Below are positions 22,500-33,719 of a stretch of DNA of 64,000 nt, in pieces. Positions within the stretch are counted from its first letter, which is position 1. Each line of letters begins with the position of its first letter. The notes below the pieces were generated by a model. It saw only the letters and a program-made list of their open reading frames with translations, had not been told where the DNA came from and made no database searches. The DNA is from Poa pratensis. Taxonomy: Eukaryota > Streptophyta > Magnoliopsida > Poales > Poaceae. A program made the translations under genes and the position numbers. The stretch spans positions 45,900,030-45,964,029 of the forward strand of contig CAMZMU010000062.1 of NCBI GenBank assembly GCA_947311845.1. The letters run 5' to 3'.

Positions 22500-24781
22500 A
22501 CGGAGGCAACCATGTGATAACATGAGCCCGTCGATGGGGTAGACGACACCGTCGAGTTCTTGTCTACTTTGGGGGGGTTTCGACGGAACCGGGGGCTTCG
22601 GGGTGTCGGAACCTCACCAAAACATGGGTGGTGCCCTAATATATGCATTAGGTTGTGGTGGTAGGTTGGTGTAGACATATCGAGACTCCGAGGTGTGACC
22701 GTCTTCACAAACCCCACTTATCCCCCTCGAAGGTCATGCTCTTCTACGCGGAAACCCCCGTTTCGGGTGCGACGGAGGCAACCATGTGATAACATGAGCC
22801 CAAATCAGGTTATTTATGTTCACATGGCCCACCCAAACACAACCAAGTGTAAAAGTCCTTGGAGCTACCCCTTTTCGACGCCCGTCGATGGGGTAGACGA
22901 CACCGTCGAGTTCTGGTGTACTTTGGGGGGGTTTCGACGGAACCGGGGGCTTCGGGGTGTCGGAACCTCACCAAAACATGGGTGGTGCCCTAATATATGC
23001 ATTAGGTTGTGGTGGTAGGTTGGTGTAGACATATCGAGACTCCGAGGTGTGACCGTCTTCACAAACCCCACTTATCCCCCTCGAAGGTCATGCTCTTCTA
23101 CGCGGAAACCCCCGTTTCGGGTGCGACGGAGGCAACCATGTGATAACATGAGCCCAAATCAGGTTATTTATGTTCACATGGCCCACCCAAACACAACCAA
23201 GTGTAAAAGTCCTTGGAGCTACCCCCTTTCGACGCCCGTCGATGGGGTAGACGACACCGTCGAGTTCTGGTCTACTTTGGGGGGGTTTCGACGGAACCGG
23301 GGGCTTCGGGGTGTCGGAACCTCACCAAAACATGGGTGGTGCCCTAATATATGCATTAGGTTGTGGTGGTAGGTTGGTGTAGACATATCGAGACTCCGAG
23401 GTGTGACCGTCTTCACAAACCCCACTTATCCCCCTCGAAGGTCATGCTCTTCTACGCGGAAACCCCCGTTTCGGGTGCGACGGAGGCAACCATGTGATAA
23501 CATGAGCCCAAATCAGGTTATTTATGTTCACATGGCCCACCCAAACACAACCAAGTGTAAAAGTCCTTGGATCTACCCCCTTTCGACGCCCGTCGATGGG
23601 GTAGACGACACCGTCGAGTTCTGGTCTACTTTGGGGGGGTTTCGACGGAACCGGGGGCTTCGGGGTGTCGGAACCTCACCAAAACATGGGTGGTGCCCTA
23701 ATATATGCATTAGGTTGTGGTGGTAGGTTCGTGTAGACATATCGAGATTCCGAGGTGTGACCGTCTTCACAAACCCCACTTATCCCCCTCGAAGGTCATG
23801 CTCTTCTACGCGGAAACCCCCGTTTCGGGTGCGATGGAGGCAACCATGTGATAACATGAGCCCAAATCAGGTTATTTTATGTTCACATGGCCCACCCAAA
23901 CACAACCAAGTGTAAAAGTCCTTGGAGCTACGCCCTTTCGACGCCCGTCGATGGGGTAGACGACACCGTCGAGTTCTGGTCTACTTTGGGGGGGTTTCGA
24001 CGGAACCGGGGGCTTCGGGGTGTCGGAACCTCACCAAAACATGGGTGGTGCCCTAATATATGCATTAGGTTGTGGTGGTAGGTTGGTGTAGACATATCGA
24101 GACTCCGAGGTGTGACCGTCTTCACAAACCCCACTTATCCCCCTCGAAGGTCATGCTCTTCTACGCGGAAACCCCCGTTTCGGGTGCGACGGAGGCAACC
24201 ATGTGATAACATGAGCCCAAATCAGGTTATTTTATGTTCACATGGCCCACCCAAACACAACCAAGTGTAAAAGTCCTTGGAGCTACCCCCTTTCGACGCC
24301 CGTCGATGGGGTAGACGACACCGTCGAGTTCTGGTCTACTTTGGGGGGGTTTCGACGGAACCGGGGGCTTCGGGGTGTCGGAACCTCACCAAAACATGGG
24401 TGGTGCCCTAATATATGCATTAGGTTGTGGTGGTAGGTTGGTGTAGACATATCGAGACTCCGAGGTGTGACCGTCTTCACAAACCCCACTTATCCCCCTC
24501 GAAGGTCATGCTCTTCTACGCGGAAACCCCCGTTTCGGGTGCGACGGAGGCAACCATGTGATAACATGAGCCCAAATCAGGTTATTTATGTTCACATGGC
24601 CCACCCAAACACAACCAAGTGTAAAAGTCCTTGGAGCTACCCCCTTTCGACGCCCGTCGATGGGGTAGACGACACCGTCGAGTTCTGGTCTACTTTGGGG
24701 GGGGTTTCGCCGGAAACGAGAAAAATGAGCCCGAATCAGATTATTTGTGTTCACATGGCCCACCCAAACACAACAAATTGT
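22500..24781. repeat. 354-bp tandem array inside the CACTA element
   Basis: Five full units begin with CATGAGCCCAAATCAGG at 22793, 23147, 23501, 23855 and 24210, plus a partial one at 24565 ending near 24714. Partial units occur at the left (22500-22792, with an internal deletion) and at 24726-24781. Units are 354-355 bp and nearly identical. Open frames on both strands recur in every unit only because the DNA repeats. Each unit also holds a small inverted motif GAAACCCCCGTTTC. Confidence 0.9.
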
Positions 24782-24829
24782 ATAATTTTATAAAATGTAA
24801 TTATAAAAGAAATAGCAGGGAAAAATATA

Positions 24830-26415
24830 ATTTTAAAAGTGTGTTCGCCGAGGTGGGCTCCCGGCGAAGAAGATACTCGGCGAAGATGTGGCGGGGACTT
24901 AGGAAAAGTTCGGCCCAAATTGGGCCGAAAAATCCCCAATTCGCACGCGCTGTTCTTCTCCACCAACCCGCCCCCGCCGCCGCCACCCGCCGCCACCACC
25001 CCCACCCCAGCCGCCGCCTCCCTCTCTGCTGCCGCCGCCACCTCTCCCTGACCGCCGCAACCACCCACCGCCAGAAGCAGGCCGTTGCCCGCCCTCCGCC
25101 CGCAGGAGGTCAAACCCTAGCCCTAGGCGCGCGCTACCTCGACCGGAGCAATGGCGGGCTAGCTGCGTGGCCGGCCTCCACCGCGAACGCGTGCGGTTCC
25201 CCGCATCCGCATCCGCCTCCCTCGCGACCACGGCGAGTTCGTCGCTGCTGCCTCCTTCATCTCGCAGCCGCAGCCCCAACTCCGGCGAGTTCGTCGCTGC
25301 TCTTCATCAACTCCGGCTGCTGCTCTTCCCCAACGCCGGCTCCTGCTCTTCCCCAACGCCAGCTTCTCCTCTTCAACAAGCTGAAGCACCTCCAGGTATG
25401 ATTAATTGATCCATCTCTCCCTCTTTTTATTTTTGAATTTAGTGTTCTTGTGTTATTTGTTCAGTAGCAAAACATGTTTAGTGTGCTTGTGTTCATTAAA
25501 ACATTAGTAGCTCTGTTTATTGTTAATTCCTAAGGTGAAAACTATAAAAAGACAACATTTAAATTGCTGCAAATCCAACATTTGTGGGCTGTTTGTATTT
25601 GAATTTGTGGAATGTGTCATTTGAATTTGGCTAGTTTGAGGGCTTGCTGTTGCTGCTCTTGCCCATAATTATTGAGATAAAAGACTAATATGTTTGACTT
25701 TATACTTGTGAATTATCTCTTTGAATTATTTGAATTTTTATTATTATGACTCTTGTCCAATAATTGAATTCAAGTTGTTTAAATTTGAATTGTGAATGCA
25801 ATTTCATAAGTTTGAATTGCTTTGAACAATGAGATAAGTTTAGAGGTGAATTCATGAATTCATGTTTGTTAATTAGTTAGGTGATAATTTGCTTAGTTAG
25901 TTAGGTTATTTGTTAGTTATTAATTGTATTTTTGATATTGTGTGCAGCAGCAAGGTTGACGACGGGAGCTTCGTTGTAGGGCAGGGTTCGGGCAGGAGCT
26001 ACTTCCCCTGTCTTTTTGTCGGTCACGCTTCGAGGGTAATGACCCTTTTTCTCTCCTCTTTATAGGTTGCGTTATTTTGTAGCTCACCAAACAAGTCGCG
26101 TAACCCTAGGAGTCTCCTGTTCGGAAGGGTTATCGTTATAAAGATGAAACTCTTTATATATATTTATGTATACACCTTGTCAAGGGTATATGTTTATATA
26201 TAAAGAGCTGTTTGTATATATTTATGTATACACCTTGTCCAGGGTATATGGTTATATACAAAGAGCTATATCATTTATAACCGTGGCCGTTTCGAATTGT
26301 CCACGTTTTGGACAGCCCGGGTATGTGTAGGGAATATCCCCTTGTTTCATTCCATGTTTGTGTAAGACGTTTCGTCAACACTAACGTATCATACTTCTTC
26401 CTATTGCACTTGTAG
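24830..26415 (+). other. CACTA leader exons and introns
   Basis: A short block with GGCGAAG motifs (24845-24890) is followed by a GC-rich, pyrimidine-rich leader to 25395. There a donor CCAG|GTATGATT opens an AT-rich intron that could end at GTGCAG near 25948. A further intron to GTAG at 26415 contains two copies of a foldback unit around TACACCTTGTC(A/C)AGGGTATAT (26147-26270). No coding domain is recognised; this is probably the 5' part of the transposase transcript. Confidence 0.5.
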
Positions 26416-27144
26416 GGAATATCTGACCCAAATATGAGGCCCGAGTTGAAGAAACTTACCTCATCGACCTATGTCGTCAAGACCTACAAGTCATATGACG
26501 TGAACGGGTTTCGCTTCCATACCGACCATCATGAGAAAACTCGGCCAAACCCGAGGACAAGAAATTCTGGGGTCTTATGCCCCGGGAAGGACGGCCTTGA
26601 TTACTTTGGAGTAGTCTTGGACATAATTGAACTAGATTGTGATTTCGGCAAACAGAAGAACCCTGTTGTCTTCAAATGCCATTGGTTCAATCCAAAGAGA
26701 GTGAGACGAAGACCTGAAATTGGGTTGGTCGAAGTTGAGCGAGATTCCGTCTACACGGGAGAGGATGTCTATATCCTAGCACACCAAGCCATCCAAGTTT
26801 TTTATCTCCCGTACCCATGCAAAACTGTGAAACGTCTAATAGGCTGGGATGTAGTGATCACGGTACCGCCACGTAATAAAGTACCAACCCCTAACGATGA
26901 CGACTACCACCTACGCCTAAACCCGAACACCTACCAGGGTGAGTTCTATCAGGAAGATGGGCTGTCAGGCCAATTGAACCTGAACTTGCCCAGTGTCGAT
27001 GACATGGAAGAAGACGACGATGCCGTGCTTAGTGACGATGACTACCAGGAGCAGGCGCTGATGATGGGAGTGAGGAGGAGGAGACGGAGGAGAGGCGTGA
27101 GGAGAGTGAGGAGGAGGATGCCGTGGCGGATGAGGAGCTGTTGA
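26416..27144 (+). pseudogene. C-terminal part of TNP2-type CACTA transposase (DUF4216), truncated and frameshifted
   Basis: The segment follows an acceptor at 26415 and reads GISDPNMRPELKKL onward. It has the DUF4216-like pattern: YFGVVLDIIEL, VVFKCHWFNP, AHQAIQVFYLPYPC, GWDVVITVPPRN and GEFYQEDGLSG. This domain sits at the C-terminus of TNP2/TNPD transposases. The larger upstream part with the catalytic domain is absent. The frame then runs into an acidic segment shared with the second gene (DDDAVLSDDDYQEQA). There a one-base deletion relative to the downstream copy throws it into an Arg-rich frame ending at 27144. Confidence 0.75.
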
Positions 27145-27309
27145 CAGCTCATCCACTACCAGAGGAGGGTTGCTTAGTGACGATGACTACCAGGAGCAGG
27201 CGCTGATGATGGGAGTGAGGAGGAGGAGACGGAGGAGAGGCGTGAGGAGAGTGAGGAGGAGGATGCCGTGGCGGATGAGGAGCTGTTGACAGCTCATCCA
27301 CTACCAGAG
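27020..27309. repeat. 145-bp direct duplication in the acidic exon
   Basis: The segment with CTTAGTGACGATGACTACC at 27028 recurs at 27173, and its end TTGACAGCTCATCCACTACC recurs 145 bp later. The second 3.26-kb copy (30433 onward) has only one such unit. Confidence 0.8.
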
Positions 27310-29286
27310 ATCGGCCTAGCGCGCGAGGGTAAGGTGTACCAGCGAGGGCCTTCGGGCTTTCCAGAGCGCAGGTCACACGGAGTCCTTGATGTCACCTCGG
27401 ATGCGTAAGTGGTGGTTTAAAATGTTGTTACCTTGTACTTTAGTTACCTTTCCATCACAAGCATCTAACTTATGTTTTTGGTATGTGCAGGACATTCACG
27501 TGGGTGGGCCCAAAGTGGGAACGCTTACCTTTAGGCGTCCTTGGCCTTCTTATCAAGAAGCTTTACCCTGGCATGGTCGACTACAAGAAGGATGGAGTCC
27601 CCACCGGTGAAAGGGGGCCTGCTAGGTCTTGGGCCCACTTCACGATGGTTGAGGACAGCGTCCACGGCCACGTCGGCTTCCGGCTGCTCGCCGAGTTCTG
27701 GGTTAGTACTTTCTATAAATTTACCAGTAAAAAATACCAACAGTTTGGATTTCACCGTGGTAACCCCCTTTATCCTATGCTCACTATTTGTTAGGACTTC
27801 TTCACTCTCGTTGATGCTGAAGGTAAAGATGAAGCGGCTCAAAAGGCGCTGATTAAGATGGCGAAGAAGCTCATCCCCGACCAGATTTATGAGGCCCGTA
27901 TCTCCGCTGTTCAACAGTTCTATGCAGAATATATGCACAGGACAGTCACCAAGGAGGAGGCTTGCCCCGTACACCTGTCGACAGCCCAGTACATGAAGGT
28001 AACCACATTTATTTTCATACTATTCTCCACAGGACTGATGAAAAGTTCAACTCATATGGATATGTCTTTTGTTAAATAGGTGATTCCGGCATGGCTAGCC
28101 TCCCATAAGCCTTGCTACAGGAAGCTTGTACAGAGGTGGGTGTCTGATTGGTTCAAGGCGCAAAACAAGGACGCACGGGCGCGGCGGAATATGGTAGGCC
28201 GCGGAGTCCACCGTCAAGGCCCCCTCACACTCGACGGCCTCGTGGCACACAAGGTAAGAAGTCATGATTTCCCTTTCCATTCAAGTTTTTATTTCTGCCC
28301 CATAATATTTCGATAACCTCTTCTGACCTCACTTGTATGCTTTCTTTTGATGTCATACTTGTAGGAGTTCAAGGATGGAGTCAAAAAGACGAAGATGCAA
28401 GTGTTCGTTGAGACCCGGAGGCCAAAGGCGAAGGATCTGGATCCTCTGAAACCCGCGGACAAGCAGTGGATCACCGACACCGCGAAGAAACAACATGAAA
28501 ACTACTGCTCCAAGTTCAACGAGGTCCACGGACCCGACTCCGATCCTTTGAAGGAGCCTTTCGACCCCCATGTTGCTATGCTCGCGGGACAAGGCAAGCT
28601 GAATGGCCGGCCTTACATTGGCGGTGCTTCCTTCAATTCATCGGGCCTCCCAACACTTGCCGAGATTCGTGCTAGGCGTACGAGCTCAGCCCCCGAGATC
28701 GAGCGCCGCCCAAGGGTCGGACTTGATAAGATTGCTGCAATGGAGGTACTTGTTGTTTTTCAACCATCTTTTCCACTATTGTACATGTTTGCATCGCCAT
28801 GACCGCATCTTTTCATGTTGCAATCCTCTAGGCTGAGGTTGAGAAAAATAGGAAGGAGGCGGCGGAGGCTACAGCGAGGGCGCAGGCTGCAGAGGAGAAC
28901 AACAGGCAAATGCATGCACACATGGCCCACCAACAAGCATGCCTCCAGGCCCTTATGGCGGTAAGTGCTTCAACTTTTTCTTTCAACTAAAGCATGTGCT
29001 TCAACTTTGCATACTAACCCTCCTCTTCGGTTTGCAGGCGCTGCCCGCGGCGACGCTTCCTTCTTTACCTCCTGTACCTCCACTAGTTGCCCCAGTCCTC
29101 TTGGTAAGTGCTCTTGGGACTAGGGGTAGTCCAAATTTATCACATGTTTGCTTACTCGTCTAATGGGATTAATAGGAGCAACGGTCGGCTGGATCCCACA
29201 CTCCTTCGGATGCTCAAGCCGATGGAGAGAATGGTGGAGGTGGAGCTGCAAGTCCAACGGCCTCCAACAACCTCGAGCAACACTAG
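27310..29286 (+). pseudogene. TNPA-like second CACTA gene, upstream copy
   Basis: After an acidic exon ending 27404, exons are 27491-27701, 27795-27998, 28080-28253, 28365-28745, 28832-28960, 29038-29103 and 29176-29286 (TAG). All join in frame with GT/AG borders. The protein starts TFTWVGPKWERLP, contains RWVSDWFKAQNKDARARRN, YCSKFNEVHGPDSDPL and GRPYIGGASF, then a coiled-coil-like Glu/Ala segment (EKNRKEAAEATARAQAAEEN). This resembles the plant Ptta/En/Spm transposase (Transposase_24) type that binds subterminal repeats. The exons from 27491 on are open, but the join to the preceding acidic exon is damaged by a 145-bp duplication and a one-base deletion, so I call it broken at its 5' end. 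Confidence 0.65.
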
Positions 29287-29684
29287 GTAATTAAGCTCAA
29301 GTCCCAAATGCTCAACATTTGAACACTCATGTCTTCAAACTAATGCTCACATTTTCAAACTTGTAGGATTGCATCCACGAGGCCTTCGATGAATTTAAGG
29401 GCTTGCTTGTCTTCAACTTGTTGGCTTGTGGATGATGTGTGAACAACCATTTGGCTGGATATATTTTGAACTTGTATTGTGTGCTTTAGAACTTGTGGAC
29501 TATATTTTGTGTACTTTTGGACAATATGTGATATATTTTGCTATATGTATTTCATTTTAATGTTCTGGGTGTTCTGGGTGTGCTGGGAGTGTTCTGGGTG
29601 TGCTATATGTATTATATTTTGCTATACTGTTTTTGCAAATGCAGGGATTTGCAAAAAGCAGAAAAATTTTGTACCAAATGGTAA

Positions 29685-30188
29685 CTTCGCCGGGTAAATC
29701 ACTCGGCGAATCCGTCTTCACCGGGCAGGGCACTCGGCGAAGGCACCCTACAGGTGCCATTTGGTCACCTGGGAGCACACTTCGCCGAGCCTGTGTTGTT
29801 CGCCGAGAACCTCTCTCGGCGAAATGTGACCACCTGGGACCATTTGGCACCCACTTCGCCGGGTGTTTTCCCCACCCGGCGAACTTGGTAACCTCGGCGA
29901 ACATTCCACCAGGCACTCGGCGAACCAGCACCCGGCGAACGTTTCGGCGACGTCTTGGACAGGATCTCGGCGAAGACGGCACCCGGCGAAGATGCCCGGC
30001 CTCGGCGAACTTCCCGCGCGGCTCTCGGTGAAACCCCACCCGGCGAACGTTCGGCGACGTCGTAGGAAGGATCTCGGCGAAGTGAACTCCCAGCGAAGAC
30101 GCCTGGCACTCGGCGAAGAGCATCACGGCGAAGATATTCGCCGGAGCCATGTGTTCAATCTTCGCCGAGTGTCGTAGCCTCCCCACCC
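29685..30188. repeat. Internal copy of the 3' subterminal array
   Basis: Dense TTCGCCGAG/CTCGGCGAA motifs identical in layout to 32948-33451. Normally such arrays lie only at element ends. Here one is internal because the duplication included it. Confidence 0.85.
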
Positions 30189-30302
30189 CAACGCGTAAAA
30201 TCTATAATTTTGTAAATAATTGAATTAAGTAATCCATGAATCTTTTTGTTAAATACATATATGATCTTTTTGTTAAATAATGATGATCCTGCTCTCTCTC
30301 AG

Positions 30303-32549
30303 GTGGTCGGCGCTAAGGCGCCTAGGCCTGCTGCTCGCTTGAGTAGTCCTTTGCCCTCGGCTTCGTCTTCCTCTGAGGAGGAGGAGCAGGAGGAGGAGCA
30401 GGAGGAGGAGCAGGCCGGGGAGGACGATGCCGTGCTTAGTGACGATGAGTACCAGGAGCAGGCGCCTGATGATGGGAGTGAGGAGGAGGAGACGAAGGAG
30501 CGGCGTGAGGAGAGTGAGGAGGAGGATGCCGTGGCGGATGAGGAGCTGTTGACAGCTCATCCACTACCAGAGATCGGCCTAGCACGCGAGGGTAAGGTGT
30601 ACCAGCGAGGGCCTTCGGGCTTTCCAGAGCGCAGGTCACACGGAGTCCTTGATGTCACCTCGGATGCGTAAGTGGTTGTTTAAAATGTTGTTACCTTGTA
30701 CTTTAGTTACCTTTCCATCACAAGAATCTAACTTATGTTTTTGGTATGTGCAGGACATTCACGTGGGTGGGCCCAAAGTGGGAACGCTTACCTTCAGGCG
30801 TCCTTGGCCTTCTTATCAAGAAGCTTTACCCTGGCATGGTCGACTACAAGAAGGATGGAGTCCCCACCGGTGAAAGGGGGCCTGCTAGGTCTTGGGCCCA
30901 CTTCACGATGGTTGAGGACAGCGTCCACGGCCACGTCGGCTTCCGGCTGCTCGCCGAGTTCTGGGTTAGTACTTTCTATAAATTTACCAGTAAAAAATAC
31001 CAACAGTTTGGATTTCACCGTGGTAACCCCCTTTATCCTATGCTCACTATTTGTTAGGACTTCTTCACTCTCGTTGATGCTGAAGGTAAAGATGAAGCGG
31101 CTCAAAAGGCGCTGATTAAGATGGCGAAGAAGCTCATCCCCGACCAGATTTATGAGGCCCGTATCTCCGCTGTTCAACAGTTCTATGCAGAATATATGCA
31201 CAGGACAGTCACCAAGGAGGAGGCTTGCCCCGTACACCTGTCGACAGCCCAGTACATGAAGGTAACCACATTTATTTTCGTACTATTCTCCACAGGACTG
31301 ATGAAAAGTTCAACTCATATGGATATGTCTTTTGTTAAATAGGTGATTCCGGCATGGCTAGCCTCCCATAAGCCTTGCTACAGGAAGCTTGTACAGAGGT
31401 GGGTGTCTGATTGGTTCAAGGCGCAAAACAAGGACGCACGGGCGCGGCGGAATATGGTAGGCCGCGGAGTCCACCGTCAAGGCCCCCTCACACTCGACGG
31501 CCTCGTGGCACACAAGGTAAGAAGTCATGATTTCCCTTTCCATTCAAGTTTTTATTTCTGCCCCATAATATTTTGATAACCTCTTCTGACCTCACTTGTA
31601 TGCTTTCTTTTGATGTCATACTTGTAGGAGTTCAAGGATGGAGTCAAAAAGACGAAGATGCAAGTGTTCGTTGAGACCCGGAGGCCAAAGGCGAAGGATC
31701 TGGATCCTCTGAAACCCGCGGACAAGCAGTGGATCACCGACACCGCGAAGAAACAACATGAAAACTACTGCTCCAAGTTCAACGAGGTCCACGGACCCGA
31801 CTCCGATCCTTTGAAGGAGCCTTTCGACCCCCATGTTGCTATGCTCGCGGGACAAGGCAAGCTGAATGGCCGGCCTTACATTGGCGGTGCTTCCTTCAAT
31901 TCATCGGGCCTCCCAACACTTGCCGAGATTCGTGCTAGGCGTAAGAGCTCAGCCCCCGAGATCGAGCGCCGCCCAAGGGTCGGACTTGATAAGATTGCTG
32001 CAATGGAGGTACTTGTTGTTTTTCAACCATCTTTTCCACTATTGTACATGTTTGCATCGCCATGACCGCATCTTTTCATGTTGCAATCCTCTAGGCTGAG
32101 GTTGAGAAAAATAGGAAGGAGGCGGCGGAGGCTACAGCGAGGGCGCAGGCTGCAGAGGAGAACAACAGGCAAATGCATGCACACATGGCCCACCAACAAG
32201 CATGCCTCCAGGCCCTTATGGCGGTAAGTGCTTCAACTTTTTCTTTCAACTAAAGCATGTGCTTCAACTTTGCATACTAACCCTCCTCTTCGGTTTGCAG
32301 GCGCTGCCCGCGGCGACGCTTCCTTCTTTACCTCCTGTACCTCCACTAGTTGCCCCAGTCCTCTTGGTAAGTGCTCTTGGGACTAGGGGTAGTCCAAATT
32401 TATCACATGTTTGCTTACTCGTCTAATGGGATTAATAGGAGCAACGGTCGGCTAGATCCCACACTCCTTCGGTTGCTCAAGCCGATGGAGAGAATGGTGG
32501 AGGTGGAGCTGCAAGTCCAACGGCCTCCAACAACCTCGAGCAACACTAG
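30303..32549 (+). CDS. TNPA-like second CACTA gene, downstream copy (apparently intact)
   Basis: Exons 30303-30667, 30754-30964, 31058-31261, 31343-31516, 31628-32008, 32095-32223, 32301-32366 and 32439-32549 keep one frame of about 546 residues after an acceptor CTCTCAG. The first exon, VVGAKAPRPAARLSS then runs of Glu/Gln and DDAVLSDDEYQEQ, is strongly acidic. The remainder matches the upstream copy, including RWVSDWFKAQNKDARARRN and the Glu/Ala-rich segment before the tail. The likely role is binding of the CGGCGAA repeats during transposition (family knowledge). A further 5' exon with a start codon is not identified; an in-frame ATG at 30246 lies before the acceptor. The gene sits between the internal and right subterminal arrays. 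Confidence 0.65.
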
Positions 32550-33451
32550 GTAATTAAGCTCAAGTCCCAAATGCTCAACATTTGAACACTCATGTCTTCA
32601 AACTAATGCTCACATTTTCAAACTTGTAGGATTGCATCCACGAGGCCTTCGATGAATTTAAGGGCTTGCTTGTCTTCAACTTGTTGGCTTGTGGATGATG
32701 TGTGAACAACCATTTGGCTGGATATATTTTGAACTTGTATTGTGTGCTTTAGAACTTGTGGACTATATTTTGTGTACTTTTGGACAATATGTGATATATT
32801 TTGCTATATGTATTTCATTTTAATGTTCTGGGTGTTCTGGGTGTGCTGGGAGTGTTCTGGGTGTGCTATATGTATTATATTTTGCTATACTGTTTTTGCA
32901 AATGCAGGGATTTGCAAAAAGCAGAAAAATTTTGCACCAAATGGTAACTTCGCCGGGTAAATCACTCGGCGAATCCGTCTTCACCGGGCAGGGCACTCGG
33001 CGAAGGCACCCTACAGGTGCCATTTGGTCACCTGGGAGCACACTTCGCCGAGCCTGTGTTGTTCGCCGAGAACCTCTCTCGGCGAAATGTCACCACCTGG
33101 GACCATTTGGCACCCACTTCGCCGGGTGTTTTCCCCACCCGGCGAACTTGGTAACCTCGGCGAACATTCCACCAGGCACTCGGCGAACCAGCACCCGGCG
33201 AACGTTTCGGCGACGTCTTGGACAGGATCTCGGCGAAGACGGCACCCGGCGAAGAGGCCCGGCCTCGGCGAACTTCCCGCGCGGCTCTCGGTGAAACCCC
33301 ACCCGGCGAACGTTCGGCGACGTCGTAGGAAGGATCTCGGCGAAGTGAACTCCCGGCGAAGACGCCTGGCACTCGGCGAAGAGCATCATGGCGAAGATAT
33401 TCGCCGGAGCCATGTGTTCAATCTTCGCCGAGTGTCGTAGCCTCCCCACCC
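30433..33451. repeat. 3.26-kb direct duplication, second copy
   Basis: Partner of 27171-30188. To its left (30189-30432) is sequence absent from the first junction, an AT-rich intron end and acidic exon, showing that this copy preserves more of the parental gene. Confidence 0.9.
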
Positions 33452-33700
33452 GGCGACGTTCTGACACATCTCTGACACCCATCTGACAAGGGACGGTGGC
33501 GATGTGCTTTTCTTCGCCGGGTGTTGGACAAAAAGTCTCGGCGAAGAGGTCGCCGTGCATCCCCGATAAAAAGCACCCGGTGAAGTGTCGTCGCCGAGGC
33601 GATTTTCGCTGAGATGGTTCCGCCGAGAGCCGCTCTCGGCGAACCTGTCGCCGAGGCCAATGTCGGTTGTCGCCGGGTATTTTCCCCACCCGGCGAATGA
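32948..33700. repeat. Right subterminal repeat array of the CACTA element
   Basis: Numerous TTCGCCGAG, CTCGGCGAA and CCCGGCGAA motifs run up to the right terminal inverted repeat, mirroring the array at the left end. Confidence 0.85.
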
Positions 33701-33719
33701 GGTTTTTCTAGTAGTGAAA

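Larger units (their letters stand above)
27171..30188. repeat. 3.26-kb direct duplication, first copy
   Basis: Matches 30433-33451 at a constant offset of 3263 bp (one base less at the extreme left) with only about 15 visible substitutions, roughly 99.5% identity. It includes the TNPA-like gene and the 3' subterminal array. The right junction at CCCCACCC is where the two copies part: AACGCGTAAA here, GGCGACGTTC in the second copy. Confidence 0.9.
20421..33716 (+). mobile_element. CACTA (En/Spm) DNA transposon, 13.3 kb, non-autonomous, tandemly duplicated
   Basis: The left end CACTACTAGAAAAAC and right end TTTTTCTAGTAGTG are inverted repeats with the CACTA signature. The 3-bp sequence AAA at 20418-20420 and 33717-33719 is the target duplication. 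Both ends hold many direct and inverted copies of CTCGGCGAA/TTCGCCGAG, the expected subterminal transposase-binding arrays. The genes read rightward. The order inside is: left subterminal array, TATA box, four hairpins, a reverse gene fragment, a 354-bp tandem array, a GC-rich leader with introns, the C-terminal part of a TNP2-type transposase, a TNPA-like gene, an internal 3' subterminal array, a second TNPA-like gene, and the right subterminal array. The catalytic transposase region is missing, so it would need help to move. Confidence 0.95.

Noticed and set aside
22500..24781. Array resembling a CRISPR-type repeat structure
   Set aside because: This is plant nuclear DNA, the units are 354 bp without short repeats and unique spacers, and it lies in a transposon.
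22695..24793. Recurring 107-codon forward and 68-codon reverse frames
   Set aside because: They repeat only because the 354-bp DNA unit repeats; no independent sign of coding.
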